The translations under genes were made by a program, and so were the position numbers. Under the pieces are notes generated by a model. It saw nothing but the letters and a program-made list of their open reading frames with translations. It searched no databases and had not been told where the DNA came from. From an uncultured Acidobacteriia bacterium (lineage in GTDB: Bacteria > Acidobacteriota > Terriglobia > Bryobacterales > Bryobacteraceae), in NCBI GenBank assembly GCA_903881085.1, contig CAIRSA010000097.1, positions 1 to 64,000 of the forward strand: 64,000 bases of DNA. The letters run 5' to 3'. Positions 43,416 to 51,969 of this stretch are shown here, in pieces. Within the stretch, counting starts at the first letter, position 1, and every line of letters starts with the position of its first letter.

Positions 43416-45221
43416 ATGAAGGCAATCAGACAGCTCAGTCTCGCATGGAAGATGGCGCTTATCTTGCTGCTCCCAGTCCTCGGGATTCTTAGTTTTGGAA
43501 TCCAGAGGATAAATGAGCAGAGTGAAGCATTGCGCGAGTCGGCGGCCATGGATGCGCTTTCCTCACTGGCCGTGAAAATTGGCGACCTGGTTCACGAAAT
43601 ACAGAAAGAACGTGGGCGTTCGGCTGGGTTTTTGGGGGCCAAGGGCGCAAAGTTCACACAGGAACTTGACTCTCAGCGCAAGGCCACGGATGCAAAATTT
43701 AAGGAGCTTTCCGACCGGCTGCGGGCTTTGTCACCAGACGCCTATGGGGAGGAGTTCCACAAAAAATTGAATACCGCCGCGGGTGAGTTTGCGGAAGCTG
43801 GCCGTTGGCGAAAGCAAGTGTCCGCGCTGGAAGTCTCGGCACCGCAAGCGATTAAGTATTACACCGGATTGGTGGAAGGCTACCTCGACGTGGTCATGCT
43901 GACGACGAAAGTCAGTACGGATGCCCGGCTGAGCAGTATTGCTTTCACCTACATCAGCGTGCTGCAGGCCAAGGAGAGAGTTGGGATTGAGCGAGCGATC
44001 CTGAACAACACCTTCGCCGCCGATGCGTTCCAGCAAGGGATGTTCATTCGGTTAGTCTCGATGAAGGCGGCACAAGAGTCTTTCCTGAAAGAGTTTTCCA
44101 TTTTCGCTTCGGACGAGCAGAAGAGCTTCTATGCGCAACAGGTTGCCGGGCCAGCCATTGCTGAAGTTGCACGGATGGAGGACATTGCCTTTGAGAAATC
44201 ACAGACGGGTAAGTTTGGAGTGTCAGCCGAGCACTGGTTTTCCACCATCACACAAAAAATCGATTTGATGAAGCGCGTGGAAGACAGAATCGCCAATGAC
44301 CTGGAAAGAGCCTCGGCGGCCAACACCGCCCGAGGCATGCGGGCACTCCAAGCTACGGCCGGGGTGATGGCGCTAATAGCATTGGGCCTATTGATTTCGG
44401 CGATGCTAAGTATGGCAACAGTAAGATCAATCACGCGGCCCGTCCACGACTTGATTGGAGGAATCCGCGATGGATCGAAGCTTGTGTCGGTTGCAGCCGA
44501 TGAAAGCTGCAGAGTCTCTGAAGCGGTGGCCCACAATTCAGCGCATGAAGTGACCGCATTGAAAGACACGGCTGTATCGATGGCGAGAGTGCTGACGGCC
44601 ACCTTAGCCAATGGCGATAACACGAAACGGGCGAAAGTGATTTCCGGCCACAATATGCTGCTTGCACAAGAAGGCTTGGACGGCGTGCTGAGCATGGCCA
44701 GGATCATGGGCGAGGTCAACCAGTCGGCGGGCGGCGTTTCCAGCATGGCCAAGGTGATGGAAGAGATCGCATTTCAGACCAACATTCTGGCTTTGAATGC
44801 GGCGGTGGAAGCCGCCCGCGCGGGAGAGGCCGGCCTTGGCTTCGCGGTTGTAGCCGACGAGGTTCGGAGCCTGGCGCTAAAGAGCGCGGGCGCGGCGAAG
44901 GAGGCTGAGGTATTGATCCAACAGTCGATTCGCAACACGAGAACCGCAATCCACACAAGTGATTCCCTCGTAACCAAGCTAAGCCTCATCAGCGAAGAAT
45001 CAGGAACTCTGGACGGGCTGATTTCGGGCATTGCCGATGGAAGCAGCCAACAGAGTGCAGGTATCGGACAAATCGATTCTTCGATTGCGAAGCTGAAATC
45101 TCTCGCCCAATCGACCTCCGAAGAATCAACGTCAAGCGCAAAGCTGGCTGAGACAATGAGAGAGCAGGTCGCGGTTTTTGATTTGGCGGTGGAACAACTG
45201 GCGCAACTTATCGGAGTGTAG
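43416..45221 (+). CDS. Methyl-accepting chemotaxis protein with NIT-type sensor
   Basis: A 601-residue receptor. An N-terminal span ([17 protein letters not shown]) is followed by a nitrate/nitrite-sensor (NIT) domain with the conserved [14 protein letters not shown], a second span near residues 313-332, and a signalling domain with [39 protein letters not shown]. The part between the second span and the signalling tip is shorter and less regular than normal: after SITRPVHDL a proper HAMP second helix is hard to see. The ligand may be nitrate or nitrite by family, but this is not proven. Chemotaxis kinase genes are not present nearby. Confidence 0.9.
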   Translation: MKAIRQLSLAWKMALILLLPVLGILSFGIQRINEQSEALRESAAMDALSSLAVKIGDLVHEIQKERGRSAGFLGAKGAKFTQELDSQRKATDAKFKELSDRLRALSPDAYGEEFHKKLNTAAGEFAEAGRWRKQVSALEVSAPQAIKYYTGLVEGYLDVVMLTTKVSTDARLSSIAFTYISVLQAKERVGIERAILNNTFAADAFQQGMFIRLVSMKAAQESFLKEFSIFASDEQKSFYAQQVAGPAIAEVARMEDIAFEKSQTGKFGVSAEHWFSTITQKIDLMKRVEDRIANDLERASAANTARGMRALQATAGVMALIALGLLISAMLSMATVRSITRPVHDLIGGIRDGSKLVSVAADESCRVSEAVAHNSAHEVTALKDTAVSMARVLTATLANGDNTKRAKVISGHNMLLAQEGLDGVLSMARIMGEVNQSAGGVSSMAKVMEEIAFQTNILALNAAVEAARAGEAGLGFAVVADEVRSLALKSAGAAKEAEVLIQQSIRNTRTAIHTSDSLVTKLSLISEESGTLDGLISGIADGSSQQSAGIGQIDSSIAKLKSLAQSTSEESTSSAKLAETMREQVAVFDLAVEQLAQLIGV

Positions 45222-45228
45222 CCCCCCT

Positions 45229-45261
45229 TTGCCAGCGAGGTCTTCGACCTCAAACCGGCAA
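45229..45261 (+). terminator. Hairpin after the chemoreceptor gene
   Basis: Eight bases after the stop, a stem gaggtc-ttc-gacctc (45237-45251) is enclosed by an outer ttgcc/ggcaa pair. The inner tetraloop-like turn makes it stable. No T-run follows, so it may be a Rho-assisted or mRNA-stabilising end rather than a strong intrinsic terminator. Confidence 0.35.
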
Positions 45262-45799
45262 GGTGTATCTCGCAGAGTGGCGGAGATTGGATAGTTTTTT
45301 TGCGGCTCGCCGTCGTTGCCTGAGATCCATACGAATCCCGATGGCGAGCGTCTCGCGCCCTCCCTCTGTGGCCGGCAAGACGGTGACGCCAAGGCTTGCA
45401 CATCTCACGCAAGGACGCCGGAGAGATTGGTGAGGGATCCAGATGCCTCCATTGCGGAGTCTGCCGAATCTTTCACATCCAGTCGCAGATGTGCATAGGT
45501 ACGTATCGGCGCAACTCAAACGGCTAAGCGGATGCGCAGCGAGAAAACCATATTATTGATTCTGTCATATCCAGGCTGGCTTTGAAAAACCCTATAGAGA
45601 ATTGTAGCAAGTGCCGATAAGATCAGCACAGGAAATTTTTCGGACCTTCTGGCTATCAAGCCAAGCATACGCAGGCGTTAGTCTTTGCTCGGATCAGTTC
45701 CAATCCGAATGCGTAAGCCTGAGGTGTACCTGCCTAGGAATTTCCTTCCCCTTTAAGCCGTAATTCGGATCCATAGCAAAGACGATAAGACTCCTAGCT
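45262..45799. other. Long leader region before the barrel-protein operon
   Basis: About 540 bases without a supported gene. The stretch 45625-45760 holds an inverted pair (ggaaattttt near 45629 and its partner ggaatttcc near 45737) that could fold as a leader RNA before the operon starting at 45800. I compared it by eye with known riboswitch cores and could not match one. The promoter of the downstream operon must lie here. Confidence 0.35.
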
Positions 45800-47205
45800 A
45801 TGGTTTTCTCAAAAACTCTTGTGGCGGTTGGCAGTGCGCTTTTCATCGCGCTCCAAACTACGGTGGGTCAAGCGGCCCCTACGGAAACAGACATTCAACT
45901 GAAGCGGGCGATAGAGCAGATTGAGCGGCTAGCGAACAAGGTCGCCGCCCAAGACGCCCGGATTCAGGAACTGGAGGCGCAACGCGGCGATATGCGTACC
46001 GTCTCTTCAACCAACAATGTGAGGATCGTTCCGGCCGTCACTACGTCCGGCATGACGATGCCCATGACACCAGCCGAACCAGCAGCCAAACCTGCCGACC
46101 CCGCGCCGCCGGCGGCCCCAGTTGACCCTATTCTGCCGCCACAAGCGGATCCGGATTCTGGCGGTACACACGATCACATGCTTCAGATGCCTGGCGGTGG
46201 GCCGGCATTGAAGATTCGCGGTTTTTACGATTTGAATTTTGGCACAGGGACCAACTCCAATCCACTGGCATTCCCAATCGTGAGCCAAGGCCGGAGCACC
46301 TTTCAGACCGGTGAATTCGATCTCGTCCTGTCATCGAAGCTTACCGACAAGCTGAGTTTTGTCAGCGAACTGGTGATCGGTTCGAACAAGTCGAATGACT
46401 GGGGGCTGGATATTGAGCGGGTACAACTCACCTACAAAGCGAGTAAGTATTTTGAGATTAGCGGTGGCCGGTATCATACTGCGATTGGATATTACAATAC
46501 ATCGTTCCATCATGGTACCTGGTTCCAGACCGCAACAGGGCGGCCGTTTATGTACTATTTTGAGGATTCCGGCGGGTTGCTTCCAGTCCATGGAGTTGGC
46601 GTTACGACTACCGGCCTGGTGCCAGGCACTGGAAGCCCCTGGGGCTGCACTGGATCGCCGAGATAGGCAATGGCCATTCCGCCGACCCCAACGGGGCGGC
46701 CGTGCAGAACTTCAGTTCAGACAAGACCTCAAAATCCTACAATCTAGCAACCTATATCAAGCCGCATTGGGCTCCGGGCCTGCAAATTGGCGCATCGTTT
46801 TACCAGGATCGGCTCTATCCGCAGGGCGTAGGGATCCGGCGTGTGGAACAGACGATTTCAAGCGCGTATGTGGTTTACAACAACGGAGTGTGGGAGTTCC
46901 TGGGCGAGGGAGTCCTACTGAGGAATGGCCTGACGGGAACGCCACTGAGTTACAATTCGCCGCTCTCCTATGGCCAAATCTCCCGTAAATTTGGTACCTT
47001 CCGTCCCTATTTCCGCTACCAATACGTAAATGCAGCGGGAGGCGATCCGGTCAACCAATTCACGGCCAGATACGCAGGGCCATCCATTGGGTTGCGCAAA
47101 GACGTCACCGACTATGCGGCGGTAAAACTGCAATACAACCTGCTGCAACAGCGACTGGTGCCAACTGCCAACGGGTTGCTGGTTCAGATGGCATTCACTT
47201 TCTGA
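45800..47205 (+). pseudogene. Outer-membrane beta-barrel (porin-like) gene with one frameshift
   Basis: The first frame (45800-46666) encodes a signal peptide (LVAVGSALFIALQTTVGQAA), a short coiled coil (KRAIEQIERLANKVAAQDAR), a Pro/Ala linker and barrel strands (ALKIRGFYDLNFGTG), ending with an aberrant tail after TTTGLVPGTG. The barrel continues in another frame from about 46633 (KPLGLHWIAEIGNGHSADPN) to 47205, ending QMAFTF with the terminal Phe typical of outer-membrane proteins. One missing base near 46631-46633 would join them into about 468 residues. It may be a recent mutation or a sequencing/assembly error. It heads the operon to 48800. Confidence 0.8.
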
Positions 47206-47221
47206 GGAGCCTCCCACCATA

Positions 47222-47710
47222 ATGTCCACCATCAAATTGCACCTTCTGGATACGATTATGCTTGCGCTTATGTTCAGCGCAAGCGGACATGCGGAATGCC
47301 CGTCCAATGGACTGGCGATTGTCGTCAACAAGGCCAATGCCACTGAAGGGCTTTCCATGGCCCAATTACGGAGATTGCTACTTGGAGATCTTCGCACGTG
47401 GCCAGACAAGAAGCAGGTTTCATTAGTTGCTCCTGATCCGCAAAGCGAAACCTTCAAGTGCGTATTGTCCGCCGTAGTGCGCATGAGCTACGCGGAGTAC
47501 AAGCGGTACATTGCCAATGCCGAGTTTCGCGGAGAGGATCCGGTCCAAATCCGCACCGCCACTTCCGGAGCAGCCGTGGCGAAGGCGGTAGCAGGCTCGG
47601 CAGGCTCGATTGCCATAGTAGAGGCAGGATCGCTTCCAGCGATTGCACCGACGGTGCGCGTGCTGCGCATCAATGGAAAACAGCCGGGAGAATCCGGCTA
47701 CCCGTTATAA
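47222..47710 (+). CDS. Small PstS-like periplasmic binding protein
   Basis: A 162-residue protein with a signal peptide (TIMLALMFSASGHAECP) and a short phosphate-binding-protein-like domain: GLAIVVNKANATEGLSMAQL, LLLGDLRTWPDKK, SYAEYKRYIANAEFRGE and GSAGSIAIVEAG. Only about half of a normal PstS is present, as is common for PstS-like proteins paired with sensors. It lies 16 bases after the barrel protein and 18 before the receptor, so it probably binds an oxyanion and presents it to the receptor (inference). Confidence 0.8.
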   Translation: MSTIKLHLLDTIMLALMFSASGHAECPSNGLAIVVNKANATEGLSMAQLRRLLLGDLRTWPDKKQVSLVAPDPQSETFKCVLSAVVRMSYAEYKRYIANAEFRGEDPVQIRTATSGAAVAKAVAGSAGSIAIVEAGSLPAIAPTVRVLRINGKQPGESGYPL

Positions 47711-47728
47711 ACCAGGAGCTCAAAAGAA

Positions 47729-48571
47729 ATGAATGCGACGATAAGAAACAAACTGGTATATGGATTTAGCGGCGTGCTGGTTCTGCTCGGCCTGGTTGCA
47801 GCCATTGGAATGTACGCTGTATTCAGCCTGCGCCACAGCGCGCAGGACGCGACAAGAATTGGCGGACGGCTGAATGCGACAGCGCTTGAAATCCAGGTTC
47901 ACAACCTGGAAGCGGAACGCCGCGTAAAGAGCTATTTGCGCGAGGTCAAGAAGCTTGGCGCGGCGAAGGCGCGGGAAAAGTATCTGGACGAGGCAGAGTT
48001 TGAAATCTCTGCCATCGAGTCGCTAGCGACAAAAGCCGCCAATATTGCTCCAACCGACGAAAAGCGGACTAAATTCCAGAAGATCGTGGATGAGACGACT
48101 ACATACAAAACGGCGTTGTCGGCTGCGGTGATGGCGGCCGAACAAGACCCGGAAAGCGATGCCACAGCCAAGGCAACCGTGGCGTATCAACAGGCGGCGG
48201 AAAAGCTGCATGACTTCGCCGAAGATGGAGAAGTCGCGGGACGCGATGCGAGCCAGACATCGCAGGATGACATTGACCGGACCAGTAAGAGCTCCGTTTC
48301 CTTGGCGATTGGCGTATCTTTGATGGGAATGCTGCTCGGCATCACGATGAGCTACAAGCTGGGACGGGCGATTTTGGTTCCTGTCGAACATCTGAAGGAT
48401 GTTGCCGAAAATGTAAGCCTCGGCAACCTCGACATCGCTGTTAAGCGGTACTCCAACGATGAAATCGGTGACTTGGCCGATTCCTTCTCTCGAATGGTTA
48501 CTGCCGTGAAGTTCTTCCGCCTGGAAGCCGAGATGGTTCAGGCTGAAAACGCGAAGCCGGAGGACGAGTGA
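47729..48571 (+). CDS. Membrane receptor with HAMP domain but no output domain
   Basis: A 280-residue protein. One span near residues 9-30 (VYGFSGVLVLLGLVAAIGMY), a four-helix-bundle-type sensor region in the periplasm to about residue 185, a second span (VSLAIGVSLMGMLLGITMSY) and a full HAMP domain (RAILVPVEHLKDVAENVSLG, NDEIGDLADSFSRMV). It stops about 20 residues after HAMP. Receptors normally carry a chemotaxis, kinase or cyclase module there. The next gene (75 residues) starts 1 base after its stop, and may provide the output. Confidence 0.88.
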   Translation: MNATIRNKLVYGFSGVLVLLGLVAAIGMYAVFSLRHSAQDATRIGGRLNATALEIQVHNLEAERRVKSYLREVKKLGAAKAREKYLDEAEFEISAIESLATKAANIAPTDEKRTKFQKIVDETTTYKTALSAAVMAAEQDPESDATAKATVAYQQAAEKLHDFAEDGEVAGRDASQTSQDDIDRTSKSSVSLAIGVSLMGMLLGITMSYKLGRAILVPVEHLKDVAENVSLGNLDIAVKRYSNDEIGDLADSFSRMVTAVKFFRLEAEMVQAENAKPEDE

Positions 48572-48572
48572 A

Positions 48573-48800
48573 ATGAAGGTATATGAAAAAGTAGTATTGG
48601 TCAGCAAGACCTACCTCGGACCGGCTACCGAGTCATTCATCGCCAGACAATGCAAATCGCATCTCAAAAAGGACCCAGCCGCATTGCTAACATCGGATCT
48701 GGCTACTCTTGCCAAGTGGATGGAGATTTCCGGCAGTCTGCTGATGGAGCAGAGTAAAGCGGCGGAACTCTCAAAACAAATCGCCTCCATCACTGAGTGA
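48573..48800 (+). CDS. 75-residue conserved-looking protein, possible receptor output partner
   Basis: A small soluble protein: MKVYEKVVLVSKTYLGPATE, FIARQCKSHLKKDPAALLTS, then DLATLAKWMEISGSLLMEQS. It looks helical, has one cysteine and no membrane segment. I do not recognise the family with confidence, although small proteins with an LGPA..F..RQ..HL pattern recur near signalling genes. Its start is 1 base after the stop of the HAMP receptor, so the two should be made in equal amounts, which suggests a complex. Confidence 0.75.
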   Translation: MKVYEKVVLVSKTYLGPATESFIARQCKSHLKKDPAALLTSDLATLAKWMEISGSLLMEQSKAAELSKQIASITE

Positions 48801-48830
48801 CCGGGCATTGCCCCCACCACATGTGCAACA

Positions 48831-50288
48831 ATGACTCCCATGACATTCATGGGGCATCCGCGCGGCTTGGCAACTCTCTTTTTCACCGAAATGTGGGAGC
48901 GGCTCAGCTATTACGGCATGCGCGGATTGCTGATCCTCTTTCTGGTTGACACTCTGCGCGGGGGGTATGGGCTCGACGACAAGACCGCAGCTGCCATCTA
49001 TGGACTCTATACAGCGAGCGTGTATCTGCTGGCTGTTCCTGGCGGGTGGCTCGCCGACCGCATTCTTGGTCAGCGAACGGCCGTATTCTGGGGCGGCGTG
49101 CTGATTGCGTGCGGACATTTCAGCATGGCCGTCGGACCGGTCGCGCTCTTTTATCTCGGCTTGACCTTGATCGCGCTTGGCACCGGACTGCTAAAGCCGA
49201 ACGTCAGTGCGATGGTTGGGGATCTGTATCCGGAAGGCGGAGCACGCCGCGACGCCGGCTTTTCCGTTTTCTACATGGGCATTAACCTGGGCGCAACCAT
49301 CGGCCCTCTGCTTTGTAGTTATTTTGGCGAAAAGATCAATTGGCATCTTGGCTTCGCGGTGGCTGGCGTCGGTATGGTGTTTGGCTTGATTCAATACCGG
49401 CTTGGCGCGCGCCACCTTGGCACAGCGGGCGAGTTACGCGGAGTCACGCCGGCACAGCGGAGCGCGGCGATTTCGACGGCTGGAAAGTTCGGACTCTTTG
49501 TTCTGGCACTCGGCGGTGTAGTTGCGGCTCTGCATCTGATGGGCATCTACCTGGTCAATCCGCAAGGGATTGCCAGCGTGATGAGCGTCTCGATTCCATT
49601 TTTCCTGCTCGCCTATTTTGCCTATCAGTTCCTGTTCGGCGGGTTCGATGCGGCGGAAAAGAAGCGCCTGGCCGTGGTGCTCATCCTTTGCGCGGCGTCC
49701 GCCGTTTTTTGGGGTGGCTACGAACAAGCCGGTTCCTCGCTCAACCTTTTCGCAATGCGGGCAACCGACCTGTTTATCTTCGGCTACGAGATTCCTGCGG
49801 GCTGGATTCAATCGCTGCCCGCGGTTTTCGTAATCCTGCTGGCGCCGGTCTTTGGCTGGCTGTGGATTAAGCTGGAAAAGCACGAGCCCTCAGTGCCGGC
49901 AAAGTTCGCTTACGGACTGGCCCAACTGGCGCTTAGTTTCTTCGTCATGGCATGGGCAGGAACGTTCGTCACGCAAGCATTCAAGGTCTCCATCATGTGG
50001 CTGGTTGTCACCAATTTCCTGGCCACCACGGGCGAGCTTTGCCTCAGTCCGGTCGGCTTGAGCGGCATGACGAAACTGGCGCCGCGCAAGATTGTCGGAC
50101 AGATGATGGGCATGTGGTTTTTGGCGACCTCACTGGGAAACCTGCTCGCAGGAATGGCCGCGGGCTATACAGAAGCATTGGGCTACGTTCAATTGTTCAG
50201 CCTGGTAGGAGCAGTGGTGATGGGCGCCGCGGTTCTGCTGGGTATTACCGCCCCGCCAATCCGCAAGTTGATGGGCGGCGTGGAGTAG
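48831..50288 (+). CDS. POT-family proton-coupled peptide transporter
   Basis: A 485-residue membrane protein with about 14 hydrophobic segments. The family signatures are near the N-terminus: LFFTEMWERLSYYGMRGLL, the ExxER motif for proton coupling, and later INLGATIGPLLCSYFGEKI. It imports di- and tripeptides with protons across the inner membrane. ATG codons at 48831 and 48840 are both possible starts. It converges with trhO, with 2 bases between stops. Confidence 0.93.
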   Translation: MTPMTFMGHPRGLATLFFTEMWERLSYYGMRGLLILFLVDTLRGGYGLDDKTAAAIYGLYTASVYLLAVPGGWLADRILGQRTAVFWGGVLIACGHFSMAVGPVALFYLGLTLIALGTGLLKPNVSAMVGDLYPEGGARRDAGFSVFYMGINLGATIGPLLCSYFGEKINWHLGFAVAGVGMVFGLIQYRLGARHLGTAGELRGVTPAQRSAAISTAGKFGLFVLALGGVVAALHLMGIYLVNPQGIASVMSVSIPFFLLAYFAYQFLFGGFDAAEKKRLAVVLILCAASAVFWGGYEQAGSSLNLFAMRATDLFIFGYEIPAGWIQSLPAVFVILLAPVFGWLWIKLEKHEPSVPAKFAYGLAQLALSFFVMAWAGTFVTQAFKVSIMWLVVTNFLATTGELCLSPVGLSGMTKLAPRKIVGQMMGMWFLATSLGNLLAGMAAGYTEALGYVQLFSLVGAVVMGAAVLLGITAPPIRKLMGGVE

Positions 50289-50290
50289 AC

Positions 50291-51124
50291 CTAATTGGCG
50301 CAGCGCGGGCACGATTTGCCGAACACGTAGGACGCCAACCGCTGTTCCATTGGCGAAACGACGGCACGGCAGTTGAAGCACTCAACGCACCCAGCCTCTT
50401 TCAGTTCCGGGTTCAACGCCACGCGGCGATCGAACACAAAGCATTCGCCGCGATAGTGGTCGCCGCCGACCTCCTCGAAATACTTGAGGATGCCGCCGTC
50501 CAGCTGGACCACGTTTTCGAAGCCCTGATCCTGCATATAGAGCACCGCTTTTTCGCAGCGGATCCCACCCGTGCAAAACGTGACAACACGCTTGTCCCGC
50601 AGCTGGTTCCTGTAGTCCGCCACGCGGTCCGTGAACTGGCTGAAGGAGTGGATGCCCGGATCAAGTGCGTTTTCGAACGTACCGATCTCTACTTCAAAGG
50701 CGTTACGCGTATCGAGCAGTGCGACCGGGCGGCCACTATCGTCGTGGCCGGCATCGAGCCAGCGCTTCAGATCGGCGGCCTTCACGGCGGGAGCGCGAAC
50801 GCCGATCGGCACCACCTGCGGCTGCTTCATGGTGATGATCTCTTTTTTCAACTTCACCAGCATGCGATTGAAGGGCTGGTGCTCTGACCAGCTTTCTTTC
50901 GGTTCGAGCGAGGCGAAACGAGGATCGGCCTTCAACCAGGCGATCACGCCGTTCAGCTTTGCCGGTTCCCCGGCGAGAAACATGTTGATGCCCTCGGGGG
51001 CCAGGAGAATCGTACCTTTCAGGCCAGCTTCGATGCAGGCGTCAAGAAGACTGGTTCGGAGAGCTGGCAGATCGTCGAGTGAGACGAAGCGGTAAGCGGA
51101 GATGTTTAGAAACTGACCTTGCAT
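50291..51124 (-). CDS. trhO: tRNA uridine(34) hydroxylase (rhodanese-like)
   Basis: A 277-residue protein. It has the N-terminal acylphosphatase-like domain (GLKGTILLAPEGINMFLAG), a rhodanese domain (LLDTRNAFEVEIG; active cysteine in VTFCTGGIRCEKA), and a cysteine-rich zinc-like end (GCVECFNCRAVV ... CPRC). This is the TrhO/YceA plan, which makes 5-hydroxyuridine at position 34 of tRNAs using oxygen. The length and all motifs fit. It reads toward the peptide transporter; a repeat lies upstream of its start. Confidence 0.93.
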   Translation of the reverse strand: MQGQFLNISAYRFVSLDDLPALRTSLLDACIEAGLKGTILLAPEGINMFLAGEPAKLNGVIAWLKADPRFASLEPKESWSEHQPFNRMLVKLKKEIITMKQPQVVPIGVRAPAVKAADLKRWLDAGHDDSGRPVALLDTRNAFEVEIGTFENALDPGIHSFSQFTDRVADYRNQLRDKRVVTFCTGGIRCEKAVLYMQDQGFENVVQLDGGILKYFEEVGGDHYRGECFVFDRRVALNPELKEAGCVECFNCRAVVSPMEQRLASYVFGKSCPRCAN

Positions 51125-51194
51125 AGCGGGACACTTCCATTATCCAACGGAACTGCCCCGCGATACTCCGTTCAGGCAAGAATGTGTGGGGAAT

Positions 51195-51310
51195 TAGTAT
51201 TTGGACAGGCGGATCCACCTTCGCCAAGGCTACGGCGGACAGGTCGCCTGTCCTACCCACGGAAGCGCAATGTTTTCAAGGGTAGGACAGTGGATCCGCC
51301 TGTCCAATTC
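51195..51310 (+). repeat. Hairpin/20-mer/hairpin repeat, copy 2 (extended)
   Basis: It contains the core caatgttttcaagggtagga (51268-51287), shared exactly with copy 1 at 28244. Hairpins flank it: ggacaggtcgcctgtcc (51238-51254) and ggacagtggatccgcctgtc (51285-51305). A third half-unit (ttggacaggcggatccacc) begins the element at 51201. It lies between the divergent-facing ends of trhO (start 51124) and the secreted beta-sandwich gene (stop 51327). Confidence 0.65.
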
Positions 51311-51326
51311 GTTCCATTCGCGTATC

Positions 51327-51965
51327 CTAGGGCTTTTTGGCGGTAGGAGCCAACTGTTCAACCGTTACATCGGAAAACACAGCCACCGTTTCGGCCTTGT
51401 CGTCATGCGCGCAGACCGCCAAGCCGACATAAGCCGGACTGAACGGCGCAAGTTCCGTGCTGCCGATTTCCGCAAACGGCGTACCTTCTTTGCCGGCGAA
51501 CATGATGAGGTTGTTGCGGCGGCGCTCGAAGCGGATGCGCGTGGGGCCTTCGATGGGGAAGTGAATGGTACGTGTGATGTCGTCGGACTTTTCGCGCCAC
51601 TGCAGACCGGTGAGGCCGGAGCCATGGACCACTGCGTCGCCGTAAACACCACCCGGCTCCAGATCCTGCCGCACAACCAGTCCGGCTTTGCGGTGCGGGG
51701 CACCGCCGCTGACGATCTTCACGTTCGCTGTGATGGCGACGTCTCCTTCCACTTTCTTCCAGACGAAGAAAAAGTCGTCACGCTTGGCCCACATGTTGTT
51801 GCCACCGCCAGTGATACGGTACTCCTTCTTGGCTGTGTCATAAACCACGCTGCCTTTGTGCGCGGGCGAGCCGACATCACCGGCTCCTTCGAAGAGGCCT
51901 AGATTGGCGGGGGTCTGCGCTGCAGCACAGGACATTGCAGCAATTGCGAGGACTATGTTTTTCAT
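51327..51965 (-). CDS. Secreted beta-sandwich (concanavalin-like, DUF1349-type) protein
   Basis: A 212-residue protein with a signal peptide (MKNIVLAIAAMSCAAAQTPA). The rest reads like a concanavalin/laminin-G fold: GVVYGDAVVHGSGLTGLQ-type strands, HRKAGLVVRQDLEPGGVYGD, and a final VAVFSDVTVEQLAP strand. This is the shape of DUF1349-like or TolB-associated domains, which bind carbohydrate. It is the third gene of the operon with TonB receptor 2 and the double redoxin (4-base gap). The frame is open to 52145 but the signal peptide fixes 51965. Confidence 0.8.
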   Translation of the reverse strand: MKNIVLAIAAMSCAAAQTPANLGLFEGAGDVGSPAHKGSVVYDTAKKEYRITGGGNNMWAKRDDFFFVWKKVEGDVAITANVKIVSGGAPHRKAGLVVRQDLEPGGVYGDAVVHGSGLTGLQWREKSDDITRTIHFPIEGPTRIRFERRRNNLIMFAGKEGTPFAEIGSTELAPFSPAYVGLAVCAHDDKAETVAVFSDVTVEQLAPTAKKP

Positions 51966-51969
51966 TGAA

